The notes under the pieces: generated by a model
The model's input: the letters and a program-made list of their open reading frames with translations, nothing else
Databases searched by the model: none
Told to the model about the DNA's origin: nothing
Shown: positions 18,250 through 27,183 of the stretch, piece after piece
How the letters are laid out: each line of letters begins with the position of its first letter
How positions within the stretch are numbered: position 1 is the first letter of the stretch
Made by a program: the position numbers and the translations under genes
Source of the DNA: Arachidicoccus rhizosphaerae
Lineage (GTDB): Bacteria; Bacteroidota; Bacteroidia; Chitinophagales; Chitinophagaceae
Length of the DNA: 62,288 nt
Direction: 5' to 3'
Assembly: GCF_900107765.1 (NCBI RefSeq)
Contig: NZ_FNQY01000024.1
Location: 1 to 62,288 of the forward strand

Positions 18250-18927
18250 ATGGAAGGGACCGTACTTAGTGACATAAACTACAGCAGTGGCAGATCTTGT
18301 TTGCGCAGTAATATTTTAAGTTATAAAAGGTTGATCCATTGTATTTTATTGGTAGTTTGCGGTATGTTTGCCTTCAGCAGTGACTTGGATGCTCAGGCTA
18401 CAATTTCCAGAGAAGGGATCAGCTATCCTATTCCGCCCAGTACCACCAACCGGATGTTCTTTTTACAAAGAACACCCAATACCAATACCATTGCCTGCGA
18501 CCTGAATATGGGAAGTAACGGCCAGGTGAATGCCAAAAACCCGCTGACCACTTATTGGTTACGTTATGGGGACTCGCCCAAAGGCGAAAAAAAAGAACTG
18601 AACTTTGTACAGCGGCACTTTGCCTATGGTCTGAATATTAAACAGCGTGGCGACGGAAAATATGAGTTCTGGTTTGTATCCTATAAAAAGTACCATATGT
18701 ACCTTTTACAGACCAAGGATGGAAAATGGCGGGTCTATGGAAAAATAAATGATAAACTCACGGTGCTTGGTAGTATCTTTATTTATATAAATGGAGGCTC
18801 TTTCTGGAACCCGCATGTTGATTATGTGGAACTCAGGGGCAAGGATCTCTCCAGTGGCAAGGAAGAGGTGGAAAGGCTGACAGACGTTAAAAAAGACCCC
18901 GATGAGGGGCATGACAAAGAAGGCTAG
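18250..18927 (+). CDS. DUF4833 exported protein
   Basis: 225 residues from ATG 18250, which has GAGGTG 9 bases upstream. A GTG at 18172 in the same frame would add 26 residues, but it sits right after the previous stop without a clear ribosome site. The N-terminus holds a hydrophobic signal (LIHCILLVVCGMFAFSSDLDAQA). The DUF4833-like domain follows: NRMFFLQRTPNTNTIACDLN, NPLTTYWLRYGDSPKGEKKELNFVQRHFAYG, then KYEFWFVSYKKYHMYL. The family has no established activity. Between the DUF5686 and hydroxylase genes it is a candidate periplasmic part of the lipid locus. Confidence 0.8.
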   Translation: MEGTVLSDINYSSGRSCLRSNILSYKRLIHCILLVVCGMFAFSSDLDAQATISREGISYPIPPSTTNRMFFLQRTPNTNTIACDLNMGSNGQVNAKNPLTTYWLRYGDSPKGEKKELNFVQRHFAYGLNIKQRGDGKYEFWFVSYKKYHMYLLQTKDGKWRVYGKINDKLTVLGSIFIYINGGSFWNPHVDYVELRGKDLSSGKEEVERLTDVKKDPDEGHDKEG

Positions 18928-18938
18928 AGAAAATTGAT

Positions 18939-18946
18939 TAAATTTG
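18939..18946 (+). promoter_or_regulatory. -7 box before the hydroxylase gene
   Basis: TAAATTTG fits TAnnTTTG, 25 bases before ATG 18972. No good -33 is seen, so internal expression in the operon is only possible. Confidence 0.35.
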
Positions 18947-18971
18947 TAACAGCGAATTAAATTATAGGGTT

Positions 18972-19616
18972 ATGGCAAAGAATTTCGTTTCAAACTCAAC
19001 GGAGTCCATAAGGATGTTCAAGAGTAGTTTTTTAGAGCGTTTATCCAAGGTGCATTTCACCGTACCATTGTTTATTTTTATCCCTGCAATTGCCGTTTTT
19101 ATTTATAGGGCTTTTGCAGTATATCAGGTTAGTTTTTTGTATTTTCTGGGGTATTTCGCCCTGGGTATATTTATATGGACCCTGACGGAATATGTCCTGC
19201 ACCGGTTTATTTTCCATTTTCATCCCAGCTCTAGCTGGGGCAAGAGAATTCATTTTATATTCCATGGCGTGCATCACGATTATCCAAGGGATAAAAAAAG
19301 ATTGGTCATGCCGCCTTCCGTGAGCATACCACTGGCGCTGTTGTTTTATTTCTTATTTTATCTGATCTTACCGGAAGGAGGTGCGCTTAGCAGCTTTTTT
19401 GCGGCATTCTTATTAGGCTACCTGGCCTATGATATGATGCATTATGCCATGCACCATTATAATTTTAAGAGCTCTTTTATGAAAAAGATCAAGCAGCATC
19501 ACATGCTGCATCATTATCAGGATGAGCATAAAGGGTTTGGCGTGAGCAGCTCTTTATGGGATAAGATATTTATCTCGGGTTTTCCCAAGAAAAAAGACAA
19601 GGCAGTTACAGAATAA
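18972..19616 (+). CDS. Fatty-acid hydroxylase (sterol desaturase superfamily)
   Basis: A 214-residue membrane di-iron enzyme with four hydrophobic segments. The histidine clusters of the superfamily are all present: HRFIFHFH (about 77-84), HGVHHDYPRDKKRL (about 95-108), HYAMHH (about 157-162) and HHMLHHYQDEHKGFGVSS (about 176-193). Close relatives such as yeast Scs7/FA2H 2-hydroxylate the acyl chain of ceramide. With serine palmitoyltransferase 8 kb upstream, hydroxylation of a sphingolipid acyl chain is the most economical role, but carotenoid or other lipid hydroxylation cannot be excluded. A strong terminator follows. Confidence 0.88.
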   Translation: MAKNFVSNSTESIRMFKSSFLERLSKVHFTVPLFIFIPAIAVFIYRAFAVYQVSFLYFLGYFALGIFIWTLTEYVLHRFIFHFHPSSSWGKRIHFIFHGVHHDYPRDKKRLVMPPSVSIPLALLFYFLFYLILPEGGALSSFFAAFLLGYLAYDMMHYAMHHYNFKSSFMKKIKQHHMLHHYQDEHKGFGVSSSLWDKIFISGFPKKKDKAVTE

Positions 19617-19637
19617 TAAGGAGGTAAAAGGCTTTAC

Positions 19638-19699
19638 AACCAGAAAGGCGTAGTGGAAAATATCTTTTCAGCTACGCCTTTCTGGTTTTTTATTTTTTA
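19638..19699 (+). terminator. Rho-independent terminator after the hydroxylase gene
   Basis: A perfect 16-bp stem (19638-19653 with 19672-19687), an 18-base loop and a T-rich tail. It stops plus-strand transcription and overlaps the 3-prime end of the converging GtrA gene. Confidence 0.9.
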
Positions 19700-20109
19700 A
19701 ATACAAAGTATTTAAGCAACGGGAAATTCCAGCCAAACCGGACAATCAGTCCTGTCCCCAACCGGCCTACAAATTTGTTCAGTCCCAGTTTATCCACAAA
19801 AGCATAGGTGCCGTAAGTGTTCAGGATTAAAGAACCAACCCATACGACCAGATAGCGCGCCACCTGATGACTTTTTTTCTGTTCGAAGCTTTTAAAGGCA
19901 AAATTACGGTTCATTAAAAAGTTGATGACTCCGCCACAGATCACTCCGGCACTGGTTGATACCACGATATTTAAATGGAAAACCACGGAACAAAGCGTAA
20001 ATACCCCAAGATCCACGATGGTGGAACTCAGTGAGGACAGTTCTGATTTCAGGAACTGCATCACGGATACTTTTTTCTGTTCGTTGAGCTGTAATATTTT
20101 TTTTGCCAT
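19690..20109 (-). CDS. GtrA-like membrane protein
   Basis: A 139-residue protein with four hydrophobic segments (TIVDLGVFTLCSVVFHLNIV, TSAGVICGGVINFLMNRNFAF, YLVVWVGSLILNTYGTYAFV and a C-terminal segment). The N-F-x-x-N-R-x-x-x-F pattern (NFLMNRNFAFKSF) is typical of GtrA. GtrA proteins are thought to help move polyprenyl- or lipid-linked sugars across the inner membrane. It is the last gene of a five-gene minus-strand operon with lipid head-group enzymes, so a role in flipping a lipid-linked precursor is plausible. Confidence 0.85.
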   Translation of the reverse strand: MAKKILQLNEQKKVSVMQFLKSELSSLSSTIVDLGVFTLCSVVFHLNIVVSTSAGVICGGVINFLMNRNFAFKSFEQKKSHQVARYLVVWVGSLILNTYGTYAFVDKLGLNKFVGRLGTGLIVRFGWNFPLLKYFVFKK

Positions 20110-20171
20110 CCTATTGGAAAATATTTTGCGTGATTGGTAAGACTACTTTTGCCTTCTTTTAAACGGGATGC

Positions 20172-20927
20172 TTATAGCGCCAGAAGTGTTTCCAGTTGCC
20201 CTAAGGCCGTTATCGGTGTAACCTGGCAGCGGGCTGCCTGTTGTTTCGCTTCAGGGCTGATGATGGCCGGGTAGACACTTCCAGGGGTATCCTCCCACCC
20301 TTTGCCGATTATCCAGATCCCCTGACAGCCGATTTGTGTGGCCGGAGTCATGTCTTTGGTCAGAGAGTCTCCAATGGCTACGGTGGCACTTGGAGCTAAG
20401 CCCAGGCTCTGTGCACCTAATTGCCAGATTTTCGGATCTGGTTTTTTAACGCCTACAACAGCCGATTCTGTTACGGTCTCAAACAGATCTCTGATACCAA
20501 AATCTTGTAGGACCGTGCCCAGGTTACCATAGAAATTGGAGACCATGGCGATCCTGTATTTTTGCCTGAGCAATTTTAAAATGCCGGCATGCTGCTGGCA
20601 GTTGTCTAATGCCTGCTGATAAGCCTCATCTGCTATGAATTTCTGGTCGCGGATGGTACAGGCTATTGCCTGCTGCTTTAAAAAGTCCGCCTGGATGGCC
20701 AGTTTTTTTTCCAGCAGGTCTAAAAAGGTATCGTCTTGTTGAATGATTTTTTCCTTAGCCAGACTCCTTTCCCCGTGCGCAAAAGCTTTTTGATACAGCG
20801 CCGGATCTAAGCCGGGATGGCGCTGTTCCCATAGCGGATAGAGAACATGTACCCAGTGCAGGCCGCCGGTGTCAATCGTGCCTCCGAAATCAAATAATAA
20901 TGCCTGTATGTTGTTCGTGTCCAGCAT
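20172..20927 (-). CDS. HAD-superfamily hydrolase, candidate lipid-phosphate phosphatase
   Basis: 251 residues. Motif I is LLFDFGGTIDTGG, in which the usual second Asp is Gly (D-F-G-G-T). Motif II lies in IAMVSNFYGN, the motif III Lys is in VVGVKKPDPKIW and motif IV is VAIGDSLTKDM. The alpha-helical cap lies between motifs I and II. Motif I with Gly at the acid/base position occurs in several HAD branches, so activity is uncertain. Thirty-one bases separate it from the upstream CDP-alcohol phosphatidyltransferase. In the Bacteroides inositol-lipid pathway a HAD-type phosphatase acts on the phosphatidylinositol-phosphate intermediate, and this gene could fill that step. Confidence 0.75.
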   Translation of the reverse strand: MLDTNNIQALLFDFGGTIDTGGLHWVHVLYPLWEQRHPGLDPALYQKAFAHGERSLAKEKIIQQDDTFLDLLEKKLAIQADFLKQQAIACTIRDQKFIADEAYQQALDNCQQHAGILKLLRQKYRIAMVSNFYGNLGTVLQDFGIRDLFETVTESAVVGVKKPDPKIWQLGAQSLGLAPSATVAIGDSLTKDMTPATQIGCQGIWIIGKGWEDTPGSVYPAIISPEAKQQAARCQVTPITALGQLETLLAL

Positions 20928-20958
20928 GGGCGGTTAGACGTTTAATAGATTAGGATCC

Positions 20959-21906
20959 TCAGGAGGCCCTGGCAGGGCTCAGTGCTTTTTTTGAATAGCT
21001 TTCCTGTCGGTTAATCAGGTACAGCATAATGGGATTTAAAATCAGGATATCAAAAACAAAATAAAGCCATGGCTGATCCATAAAAAGCCAGATAAATAAA
21101 AAGATCACCCGTGTATTGAACTGAATAATATTGGTATATTTCATTAAAGGCCGGTTGGCTTTTAAGAAACCTGCCCTGAGCTCCGGCGTCATAAACCCCG
21201 GATCTGTTCTGAGTTTAATAAGGAATTTCTGGAGCCATGGTGAAGTGCTCTCCTGTATTTTCGTATAGTTGTGATAGGTTTTCATGGCAAAGCGTTTAAT
21301 GCCGGTAAATTCATTAATCTGCTTTTCAACATCCTTACTGTTATCAAATTCACTGCCCGTATCCCCTTTTAGGAAAAACAGATACAGGTTCCGGTAATAA
21401 TCAGCCATGGCCGACTGGATGACATGTGACAATCCGGAGACAACAGCCAGTACCCAAACCCAGGGGGACCAACCTGCATGCATTAATCTAAGCGATAAAG
21501 CAATCGCGATTGCTCCGAACCAGAAATCTCCCGCGATACCGTCAAGGATTCTTCCAAATCGGCTTTTATTGTTGGTCAGCCTTGCCAGCTGACCGTCTGC
21601 GCTGTCCAAAGAATTGGCAAAGATCAACAGCAACATGCCGACTATATTTATCCAGATATTATCCCAGTAAAATAAAATGCCCGCAACCACCCCTATATAT
21701 ATGCTGGTAATGGTGACGGTGTTAGGCGTAATTTTTAATTTAGCGCATACTTTGGCAATACGCAGCCCAATGGGCCTGTAAAACCAGATATCAATTTTCT
21801 CTTCTGTATCGCGGCTTTTTAAGGAGGCGGCAAATTCACTGGCTGCCGCTTCGGCTTGTTCTTTTTGATCTATTTGTAATTGTTCTTCAACTTGTAGGCT
21901 CATCAC
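20959..21906 (-). CDS. CDP-alcohol phosphatidyltransferase
   Basis: A 315-residue membrane enzyme with about six hydrophobic segments. The family motif is visible as DSADGQLAR, then eight residues and GRILD, but the last Asp comes four rather than three residues later (DGIAGD). The long N-terminal soluble part (about 1-60) ends with YRPIGLRIAKVCAKLKITPNTVT. The enzyme joins a CDP-activated molecule to an alcohol. Context (inositol-phosphate synthase, nucleotidyltransferase, HAD phosphatase) points to an inositol-type head group on diacylglycerol or ceramide. The donor and acceptor are not proven. Confidence 0.85.
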   Translation of the reverse strand: MMSLQVEEQLQIDQKEQAEAAASEFAASLKSRDTEEKIDIWFYRPIGLRIAKVCAKLKITPNTVTITSIYIGVVAGILFYWDNIWINIVGMLLLIFANSLDSADGQLARLTNNKSRFGRILDGIAGDFWFGAIAIALSLRLMHAGWSPWVWVLAVVSGLSHVIQSAMADYYRNLYLFFLKGDTGSEFDNSKDVEKQINEFTGIKRFAMKTYHNYTKIQESTSPWLQKFLIKLRTDPGFMTPELRAGFLKANRPLMKYTNIIQFNTRVIFLFIWLFMDQPWLYFVFDILILNPIMLYLINRQESYSKKALSPARAS

Positions 21907-21958
21907 TTAAAACATGTATTAGGATCTAACTTTGGGATATAAAATTTGAAACGGAGCT

Positions 21959-22885
21959 TTAGCTCAATTCTTGGTGTGCCCTGGCAGTGGGGCGGTTCAT
22001 GGCCTCCAGTGCCTGAATCAACCGCCGGGTAATGGCTGATGCCGCCTGGTCCCTGCAAGGCGCAAAACTAGGCCAGTCATTAAAATCTATGATGGCGATA
22101 TCTCCTTTGTCATTAATGACTGCATCCCCCCCATATATGGGGACTTCTGCTGCAACCGACGCCTGGTCTGCCATCGATTTTAAAAGCTGATGGTCAAAGT
22201 CAAAATAATGGGTAGCGCCATTAATGGCTTTAAATTCCTTGTATTTATAATGTCCTTTATCATAAGGATAGAGCCAGTGAAAGAAATTGGTACCGCTGAC
22301 CCCGTAGAATTTGATCAGATCTCCTTCCAGATGCGTGGAGACGACTACTTCCGCAATCGATCTGCTATGAAAGTTTGCCAGTAATTGTGCGGCTTCATCG
22401 CTGTTTTTTGCAAAAACGACATCTTCTTTGATAATTGCATGAAAATCACCTCTTTTTAACCAAAGTCCGTGCCCCTGATCCAATTTTTTTAAGTCGTCCG
22501 GTGCATAACCTGCAGTCGGGATAATCTGACTTGGAGCCGTGGCAATCTGCTGATTGAGTAAAATTCTGGTAATATTGGACCTGAAACAGTTGGAAATGCC
22601 TCTCGGGCTGTTAATCATCTGAATCTGCCCCCGGAAACTTTGTTGAATACCGGATAATATAGCCAGTAGTTCCCGGTTGCGGGACATGGAAAAAATGAGC
22701 GCAACATCCTTTAGCGCCGCTGTATCCGGCTTTAGTTTTAAAAATTCATGTTCATGATAAGTGGTCAGCTGGTGGCCTTTTTGCTGCAACTGATCGGCAA
22801 CCATCTGAAAAATGGTTGCATCATTATTTATATGATTGGGAGAATGTTTAACGGCTCTTTTTATACCAATTATCTGCATGTACAA
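21959..22885 (-). CDS. ATP-grasp-like enzyme
   Basis: 308 residues with an ATP-grasp layout: an N-terminal part with SMSRNRELL and MINSPRGISNCFRSNITRILL, a central ATP-binding part (GLWLKRGDFHAIIKEDVVFAK, then HLEGDLIKFYGVSG), and the C-terminal metal-binding segment VINDKGDIAIIDFNDWPSFA, where D-F-N replaces the more common E-x-N. RimK/D-Ala ligases and inositol 1,3,4-trisphosphate 5/6-kinases share this fold. It sits 12 bases after the nucleotidyltransferase gene and 52 before the phosphatidyltransferase gene. It could ligate an amino acid to, or phosphorylate, a head-group precursor. The fold call is good; the activity is unknown. Confidence 0.7.
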   Translation of the reverse strand: MYMQIIGIKRAVKHSPNHINNDATIFQMVADQLQQKGHQLTTYHEHEFLKLKPDTAALKDVALIFSMSRNRELLAILSGIQQSFRGQIQMINSPRGISNCFRSNITRILLNQQIATAPSQIIPTAGYAPDDLKKLDQGHGLWLKRGDFHAIIKEDVVFAKNSDEAAQLLANFHSRSIAEVVVSTHLEGDLIKFYGVSGTNFFHWLYPYDKGHYKYKEFKAINGATHYFDFDHQLLKSMADQASVAAEVPIYGGDAVINDKGDIAIIDFNDWPSFAPCRDQAASAITRRLIQALEAMNRPTARAHQELS

Positions 22886-22897
22886 TTCTTAAGTAAG

Positions 22898-23653
22898 CTA
22901 AAAGGTTTGCTGGTCGCTAAGGTCTTCTGAAAGAAGTGCTTCTGCCAGCTCAATATCACTCAGATGGTCAATATCAATGATCCTGCCTAAATCAAAGGCT
23001 TTTAAATAAAGGCCACGATCTAATAATGTTTGTTGAAAATTCCGCATTTTATGGATACCGGCTTTAAATGCGGGGATAGCCTCAGCCAGGGCCGGGGCTC
23101 TTAATAAATATATTCCCCCGGAAATCCAGGGCTCACCGGCTTTGGGCTGGTTGGCAAATTGTGTAATCCGGCCATCTGAATCCGTATAAACATGTAAGGG
23201 TTTGTCGTCTTCAATAAAACTGGTCACGGCCATCAGTCCATCCAGTTGGGGCGCTGATACAAAAGCCTCTATATAGCTTTGGAAAAGTTCCCCGGAAAAA
23301 ACCGGATCAATAGTGGAAATGCAGACCTCCTGTTTATCTGCAGCGGGCATGGATTCTAGTAAGGCGAAAAGGCTGTGAAAAGAACTGGGGGTATCCTTAT
23401 AAATAATATGAATAGGCGCTGAGGATATTTTCCCGTCAGGCAAAGCTGCCTGCTGATTTTCAATAAATTCTCCGACCTCTTTTTCGGAACTGTTTAAAAT
23501 GATGTAAATGGCCGTAGCGTCATTGCTTTGAAAGAGGCGAATCAGTCTTTCGATCAACGTTTCTCCCAGCAGTTTCACCATGGGTTTAAACCCGTGGTAG
23601 CCATCTGCCTTTAATCTGGAGCCTTCTCCTGCCGCTATAATGCCATAAACCAT
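22898..23653 (-). CDS. Nucleotidyltransferase (NTP-transferase family)
   Basis: 251 residues of the sugar-phosphate/alcohol-phosphate nucleotidyltransferase fold. The nucleotide-binding loop is YGIIAAGEGSRLKADGYHGFKPMVKLLGETLIERL (about 3-37; G-x-G-x-R and K-P). A probable metal-binding Asp is in CISTIDPVFSG (about 119-129), and WISGGIYLL follows. It opens the minus-strand operon. Together with myo-inositol-phosphate synthase and a CDP-alcohol phosphatidyltransferase, a CTP:inositol-1-phosphate cytidylyltransferase is an attractive assignment, but a sugar-1-phosphate substrate fits equally well. Confidence 0.78.
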   Translation of the reverse strand: MVYGIIAAGEGSRLKADGYHGFKPMVKLLGETLIERLIRLFQSNDATAIYIILNSSEKEVGEFIENQQAALPDGKISSAPIHIIYKDTPSSFHSLFALLESMPAADKQEVCISTIDPVFSGELFQSYIEAFVSAPQLDGLMAVTSFIEDDKPLHVYTDSDGRITQFANQPKAGEPWISGGIYLLRAPALAEAIPAFKAGIHKMRNFQQTLLDRGLYLKAFDLGRIIDIDHLSDIELAEALLSEDLSDQQTF

Positions 23654-23669
23654 ATCTAAAATTTGTGTG

Positions 23670-23677
23670 CAAAGATA
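23670..23677 (-). promoter_or_regulatory. -7 box for the head-group operon
   Basis: TATCTTTG on the minus strand fits TAnnTTTG, 16 bases before the nucleotidyltransferase start. Confidence 0.5.
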
Positions 23678-23797
23678 AGTCAGACTGGCTTTTTTACCCC
23701 ACTTTTTAAGGGATTTAGCAAAAATAATCGTTTAAACATCGTTTTTAGTCGGTAAACGGTAGTGCCTGCTAATTTTTAGGCGCGTATTCCACCCCGG

Positions 23798-25747
23798 CTA
23801 TAAACCGGACTCGAGTTCCAGAATCTGCTCAAACAATGATTCATAATCGTTTTCTGCCTTCTCCAGCTGCTTTTTAACCTCATTATAATTTTTCTCCAGC
23901 TCACTGAATTTATCCGGCTGAGCGTACGTATCGGGGCTGGACATCTCCAGCTCAATACCCGCTTTCTTCTTTTTCAGACCATCAATCAGTTCTTCGGTTT
24001 TTTCCAGCTGACGCTGTTGGCGTTGCAGGTTTTTTTTCTGTTCTCTGTCCAGTTGAGGCTGTACCGGGTCGTTTTTAGGGGGAGCCGCAACCGCTTTGGG
24101 AATATCCTGTTCTTTGACCTGTTCTTTTTGTTGTTCTTTTAATCTGCTGGCCATCAGTTCCTTCCATTCCATGTATTCCTGATAGCTGCCTTTAAATTCC
24201 TTGATCTCGTTGTTTTCAATTTCCCAGATCTTATTGGCCGTCTTGGAAATAAAATAACGGTCATGGCTAACAAAGATTAAGCTGCCCTCATATTTATTGA
24301 GTGCGGTGGCCAGCAGGTCCACGGAGTGCATGTCCAGGTGGTTGGTCGGTTCATCCAGCATCAGAAAGTTGGATTTGCTGGCAATGACTTTTGCCAGGGC
24401 CACGCGTGCCTTTTCCCCCCCGCTCAGGATTTTAATCTTTTTATCGATTTCCTCCCCGCCGAACATAAAGCCGCCGAGCAGACTGCGCAGTTCAAGTTCT
24501 GTTTTACCGCTGCCGCAAAGCTGCATCTCTTCAATAATGGTATTGTCCAGGTTTAAACTTTCCAGCTGGTGTTGCGCATAGAAACTCTCCTCCACATTAT
24601 GGCCCCAGATACGTTCTCCCTCAAAGGATTCCGTATCCGCTATCATTCTAAGTAAAGTAGATTTACCCTTTCCATTGGCTCCTATTAGGGCGATTTTATC
24701 CCCGCGGTCAATTTCTGCGGACGCATTTTTGACGATAATGCGCTCACCAAATGCTTTGGAAACGTTTTTTAAGGTGACCAGGATTTTTCCCGGTTGTTTA
24801 TCAATCTGAAAATTAATTCTAAGATTAGGCCTTTCCATTTCCACCTGCTCAATCCGGTCGATTTTGTCCAGTCTTTTCATTGCGGACTGTGCCTGAGCCG
24901 CCTTGGTGGCCTTGGCCCGGAACCTTTCAATAAAACGCTCCTGTTGTTTGATGTATTCTTGTTGGTTCTCATAAGCCCTTTGCTGCATTTCTATGCGTAA
25001 CTCCTTTTCTTTTTGATAATAAGCGTAGTCACCAGTATAGATATGTAGTTGTTGCTGATAGAGTTCTACAATTTTATTCACCATTTTATTTAAGAAGAAC
25101 TGGTCATGGGAAACGATCACGACGCTGCCCTTATATCCGGAAAGATATTTTTCCAGCCATTCAATGGAAGGTAAATCCAGGTGGTTGGTCGGTTCATCCA
25201 GTAGTAATACATCGGGTTGTTGCAGGATCATTTTGGCTAGTAGTACCCGCATGCGCCAGCCACCCGAAAAGGTTTTATAGGGCCTGTTCAGCTCTTCATT
25301 ACTGAATCCCAGGCCGTGCAGGACTTCCTCGGTCCGGTGCTGGATGGTATAGCCATCCAATACGTCCATTTCATGCAAATAATCCGTATATTTTTCCAGG
25401 AGCTTCTCATCACTGTCGTTTTCCAGGATAATGCCCAGGCGTTCAATCTCTTTTTCTAAAAACCGTATTCTTTCAAAGGCACCCATGGCCACCTCCAGAA
25501 TACTTTCCTGCGTATCAAAGCTTAAAAGATCCTGATGCAGATAGCCGATGGTCGTGGACTTGCCTCTTTCAACCGTTCCGGAAGAAGGCTGGTATTGTCC
25601 TACCATGACCTTTAAAAGGGTGGATTTACCGGTGCCGTTATAGCCAATCAGGCCGATTCTTTCTCCCGGATGGATATGCCAGGTGGCATCGGCTACTATA
25701 GTACGGGCACCAAATTCAAAGGTGACATTATTAAATCCAACGAGCAT
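23798..25747 (-). CDS. ABC-F family ATPase
   Basis: 649 residues with two ABC domains and no membrane segments. Walker A loops are GYNGTGKSTLLKV (about 35-47) and GANGKGKSTLLRM (about 354-366). Signatures are FSGGWRMRVLLAKM and LSGGEKARVALAKV; Walker B is VLLLDEPTNHLDLPS and FLMLDEPTNHLDMHS. The interdomain linker is long and charged (about 245-290), and the C-terminus ends in a coiled coil (about 570-649), as in Uup-type ABC-F proteins. ABC-F proteins act on the ribosome to resolve stalls or, in some cases, protect it from antibiotics. A -7 box TACTTTTG precedes it. Confidence 0.93.
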   Translation of the reverse strand: MLVGFNNVTFEFGARTIVADATWHIHPGERIGLIGYNGTGKSTLLKVMVGQYQPSSGTVERGKSTTIGYLHQDLLSFDTQESILEVAMGAFERIRFLEKEIERLGIILENDSDEKLLEKYTDYLHEMDVLDGYTIQHRTEEVLHGLGFSNEELNRPYKTFSGGWRMRVLLAKMILQQPDVLLLDEPTNHLDLPSIEWLEKYLSGYKGSVVIVSHDQFFLNKMVNKIVELYQQQLHIYTGDYAYYQKEKELRIEMQQRAYENQQEYIKQQERFIERFRAKATKAAQAQSAMKRLDKIDRIEQVEMERPNLRINFQIDKQPGKILVTLKNVSKAFGERIIVKNASAEIDRGDKIALIGANGKGKSTLLRMIADTESFEGERIWGHNVEESFYAQHQLESLNLDNTIIEEMQLCGSGKTELELRSLLGGFMFGGEEIDKKIKILSGGEKARVALAKVIASKSNFLMLDEPTNHLDMHSVDLLATALNKYEGSLIFVSHDRYFISKTANKIWEIENNEIKEFKGSYQEYMEWKELMASRLKEQQKEQVKEQDIPKAVAAPPKNDPVQPQLDREQKKNLQRQQRQLEKTEELIDGLKKKKAGIELEMSSPDTYAQPDKFSELEKNYNEVKKQLEKAENDYESLFEQILELESGL

Positions 25748-25766
25748 AGCTGATTTTTTTGTGGGG

Positions 25767-25774
25767 CAAAAGTA
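25767..25774 (-). promoter_or_regulatory. -7 box for the ABC-F gene
   Basis: TACTTTTG on the minus strand, 19 bases before the start at 25747. Confidence 0.45.
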
Positions 25775-25860
25775 AGCATTTTACGGCGGTCAAAAAATCA
25801 GAGATACAAAGAGGCCATTCTCTTTAGGTAAAAGAGAATAAAAGGGAGGTAATCACCGGT

Positions 25861-26448
25861 TTATTTTACCTTGCCCAGCGGTAGTATAGTTCTGCCAAAG
25901 GATTCATTTATAATTTCTGCAAGAGCGGTGTAAATGGCTGATAATCCGCAGATAATACCTTCATGACCTGCAAATTTAGTAATCGCGGCATTCCCGGTGA
26001 ATTCTGCTGCAGCCAAAAGAAAAAATAAAATAGTCAGGGTGCCAAATACAACCTGCAGGGCCCGGCTGGATTTAAGCGTGGGGAAGAACATCCCAAAAGT
26101 AAATATTCCCCAAAATAACAGATACCAGCCCATGGAACTGCTCATATCGGCCTGTGCATCCCACCATCCTATTTTGGGCAACACCAAAAGCCCTACCAGG
26201 GTCAGCCAGAAAAAACCGTAGGAAATAAAAGCGGTGGTTCCAAAAGTATTCCCCTTTTTCCATTCCATAATGCCAGCAATTACCTGGGCAATACCACCAT
26301 AGAATATGCCCATGGCCAAAATCATGGAACTGAGCGGAATGAGCCCCGCATTATGTACATTGAGTAATACAGTTGTCATCCCAAAACCTAAAAGACCTAA
26401 AGGAGCCGGATTGGCCGTTTTGTCGACCTGAATGATTTGATTGTCCAT
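25861..26448 (-). CDS. Acetate uptake transporter (GPR1/FUN34/SatP family)
   Basis: A 195-residue inner-membrane protein with six hydrophobic segments. The family signature [10 protein letters not shown] is at about 13-22 in TM1, and the [17 protein letters not shown] and [17 protein letters not shown] regions follow. SatP-type proteins take up acetate and sometimes succinate. It is transcribed alone, with more than 100 bases of non-coding DNA on each side. Confidence 0.92.
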   Translation of the reverse strand: MDNQIIQVDKTANPAPLGLLGFGMTTVLLNVHNAGLIPLSSMILAMGIFYGGIAQVIAGIMEWKKGNTFGTTAFISYGFFWLTLVGLLVLPKIGWWDAQADMSSSMGWYLLFWGIFTFGMFFPTLKSSRALQVVFGTLTILFFLLAAAEFTGNAAITKFAGHEGIICGLSAIYTALAEIINESFGRTILPLGKVK

Positions 26449-26622
26449 TTATTTTTTTCTTAAAAATAATGGAGATTTTCTAATATATATAAAAATACAC
26501 ATAATAAATAATCAATATTTTTCCACATTTACTGTTAGTTTTTTTATTCCGGCAGAAAAGCAGGACCTGATTTATCCGGCGGGCGTAGTTTTCAGTACTT
26601 CATGAAAAAAATGAGATAAGTT

Positions 26623-27183
26623 TTATTTTTTGGGCTTTTTGTTTAAGGGAAGATTTTTTAGTTTATTTAATTTTTTCATGATCGGGCAATCCGGGTCGTG
26701 CGCGCCTGGCAGATAACCGGTACTCATTAAAAATTCTCCTGTGATTTCTCCACCGGTAAATTTAAAAGTCTTTTTAAAGAGCTTCACCCACTCGGGCTTA
26801 GATAACGGGTGATGGCTATCTAACCAGTTTTTAAAGGAGCCATGTGATTGCTGAAGGGTTAACAGGACCCCTGCATTATAAATCACGGCCTGTATTTTAA
26901 GGCGGTTGCGGATAATACCCTCATCTGAGAGCAGTCTTTGAATATCTTTATCTTTATAGCGGGCAATTTTGATGATCTGGTAACCATCAAAGGCCTTTTG
27001 AAAGGCCGCTTCCTTTCTCAAAATAGTAGCCCAGGAAAGGCCGGCCTGGTTGATTTCCAGAATCAACCGGCCAAAGAGCTGGTTGTCATCCTCTAAGGGA
27101 AAACCATAATACCGGTCATGATAAACTTTATGGATCAGATCTTTTTCGGAGGTGATGGATTGCACAAAACGACAATAACTCAT
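26623..27183 (-). CDS. tag: DNA-3-methyladenine glycosylase I
   Basis: A base-excision repair enzyme that removes 3-methyladenine. From ATG 27183 (MSYCRFVQ) the protein is 186 residues, matching E. coli Tag (187), and Cys4 falls in the zinc-ligand position of that enzyme. An upstream in-frame ATG at 27219 would add 12 residues without family similarity. YHDRYYGFPLEDDNQLFGRLILEINQAGLSWATIL (about 19-53) carries the core HhH-fold start with the conserved Glu and Trp. The C-terminal HDPDC supplies the remaining zinc His/Cys. It diverges from the NagB fusion gene. Confidence 0.92.
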   Translation of the reverse strand: MSYCRFVQSITSEKDLIHKVYHDRYYGFPLEDDNQLFGRLILEINQAGLSWATILRKEAAFQKAFDGYQIIKIARYKDKDIQRLLSDEGIIRNRLKIQAVIYNAGVLLTLQQSHGSFKNWLDSHHPLSKPEWVKLFKKTFKFTGGEITGEFLMSTGYLPGAHDPDCPIMKKLNKLKNLPLNKKPKK

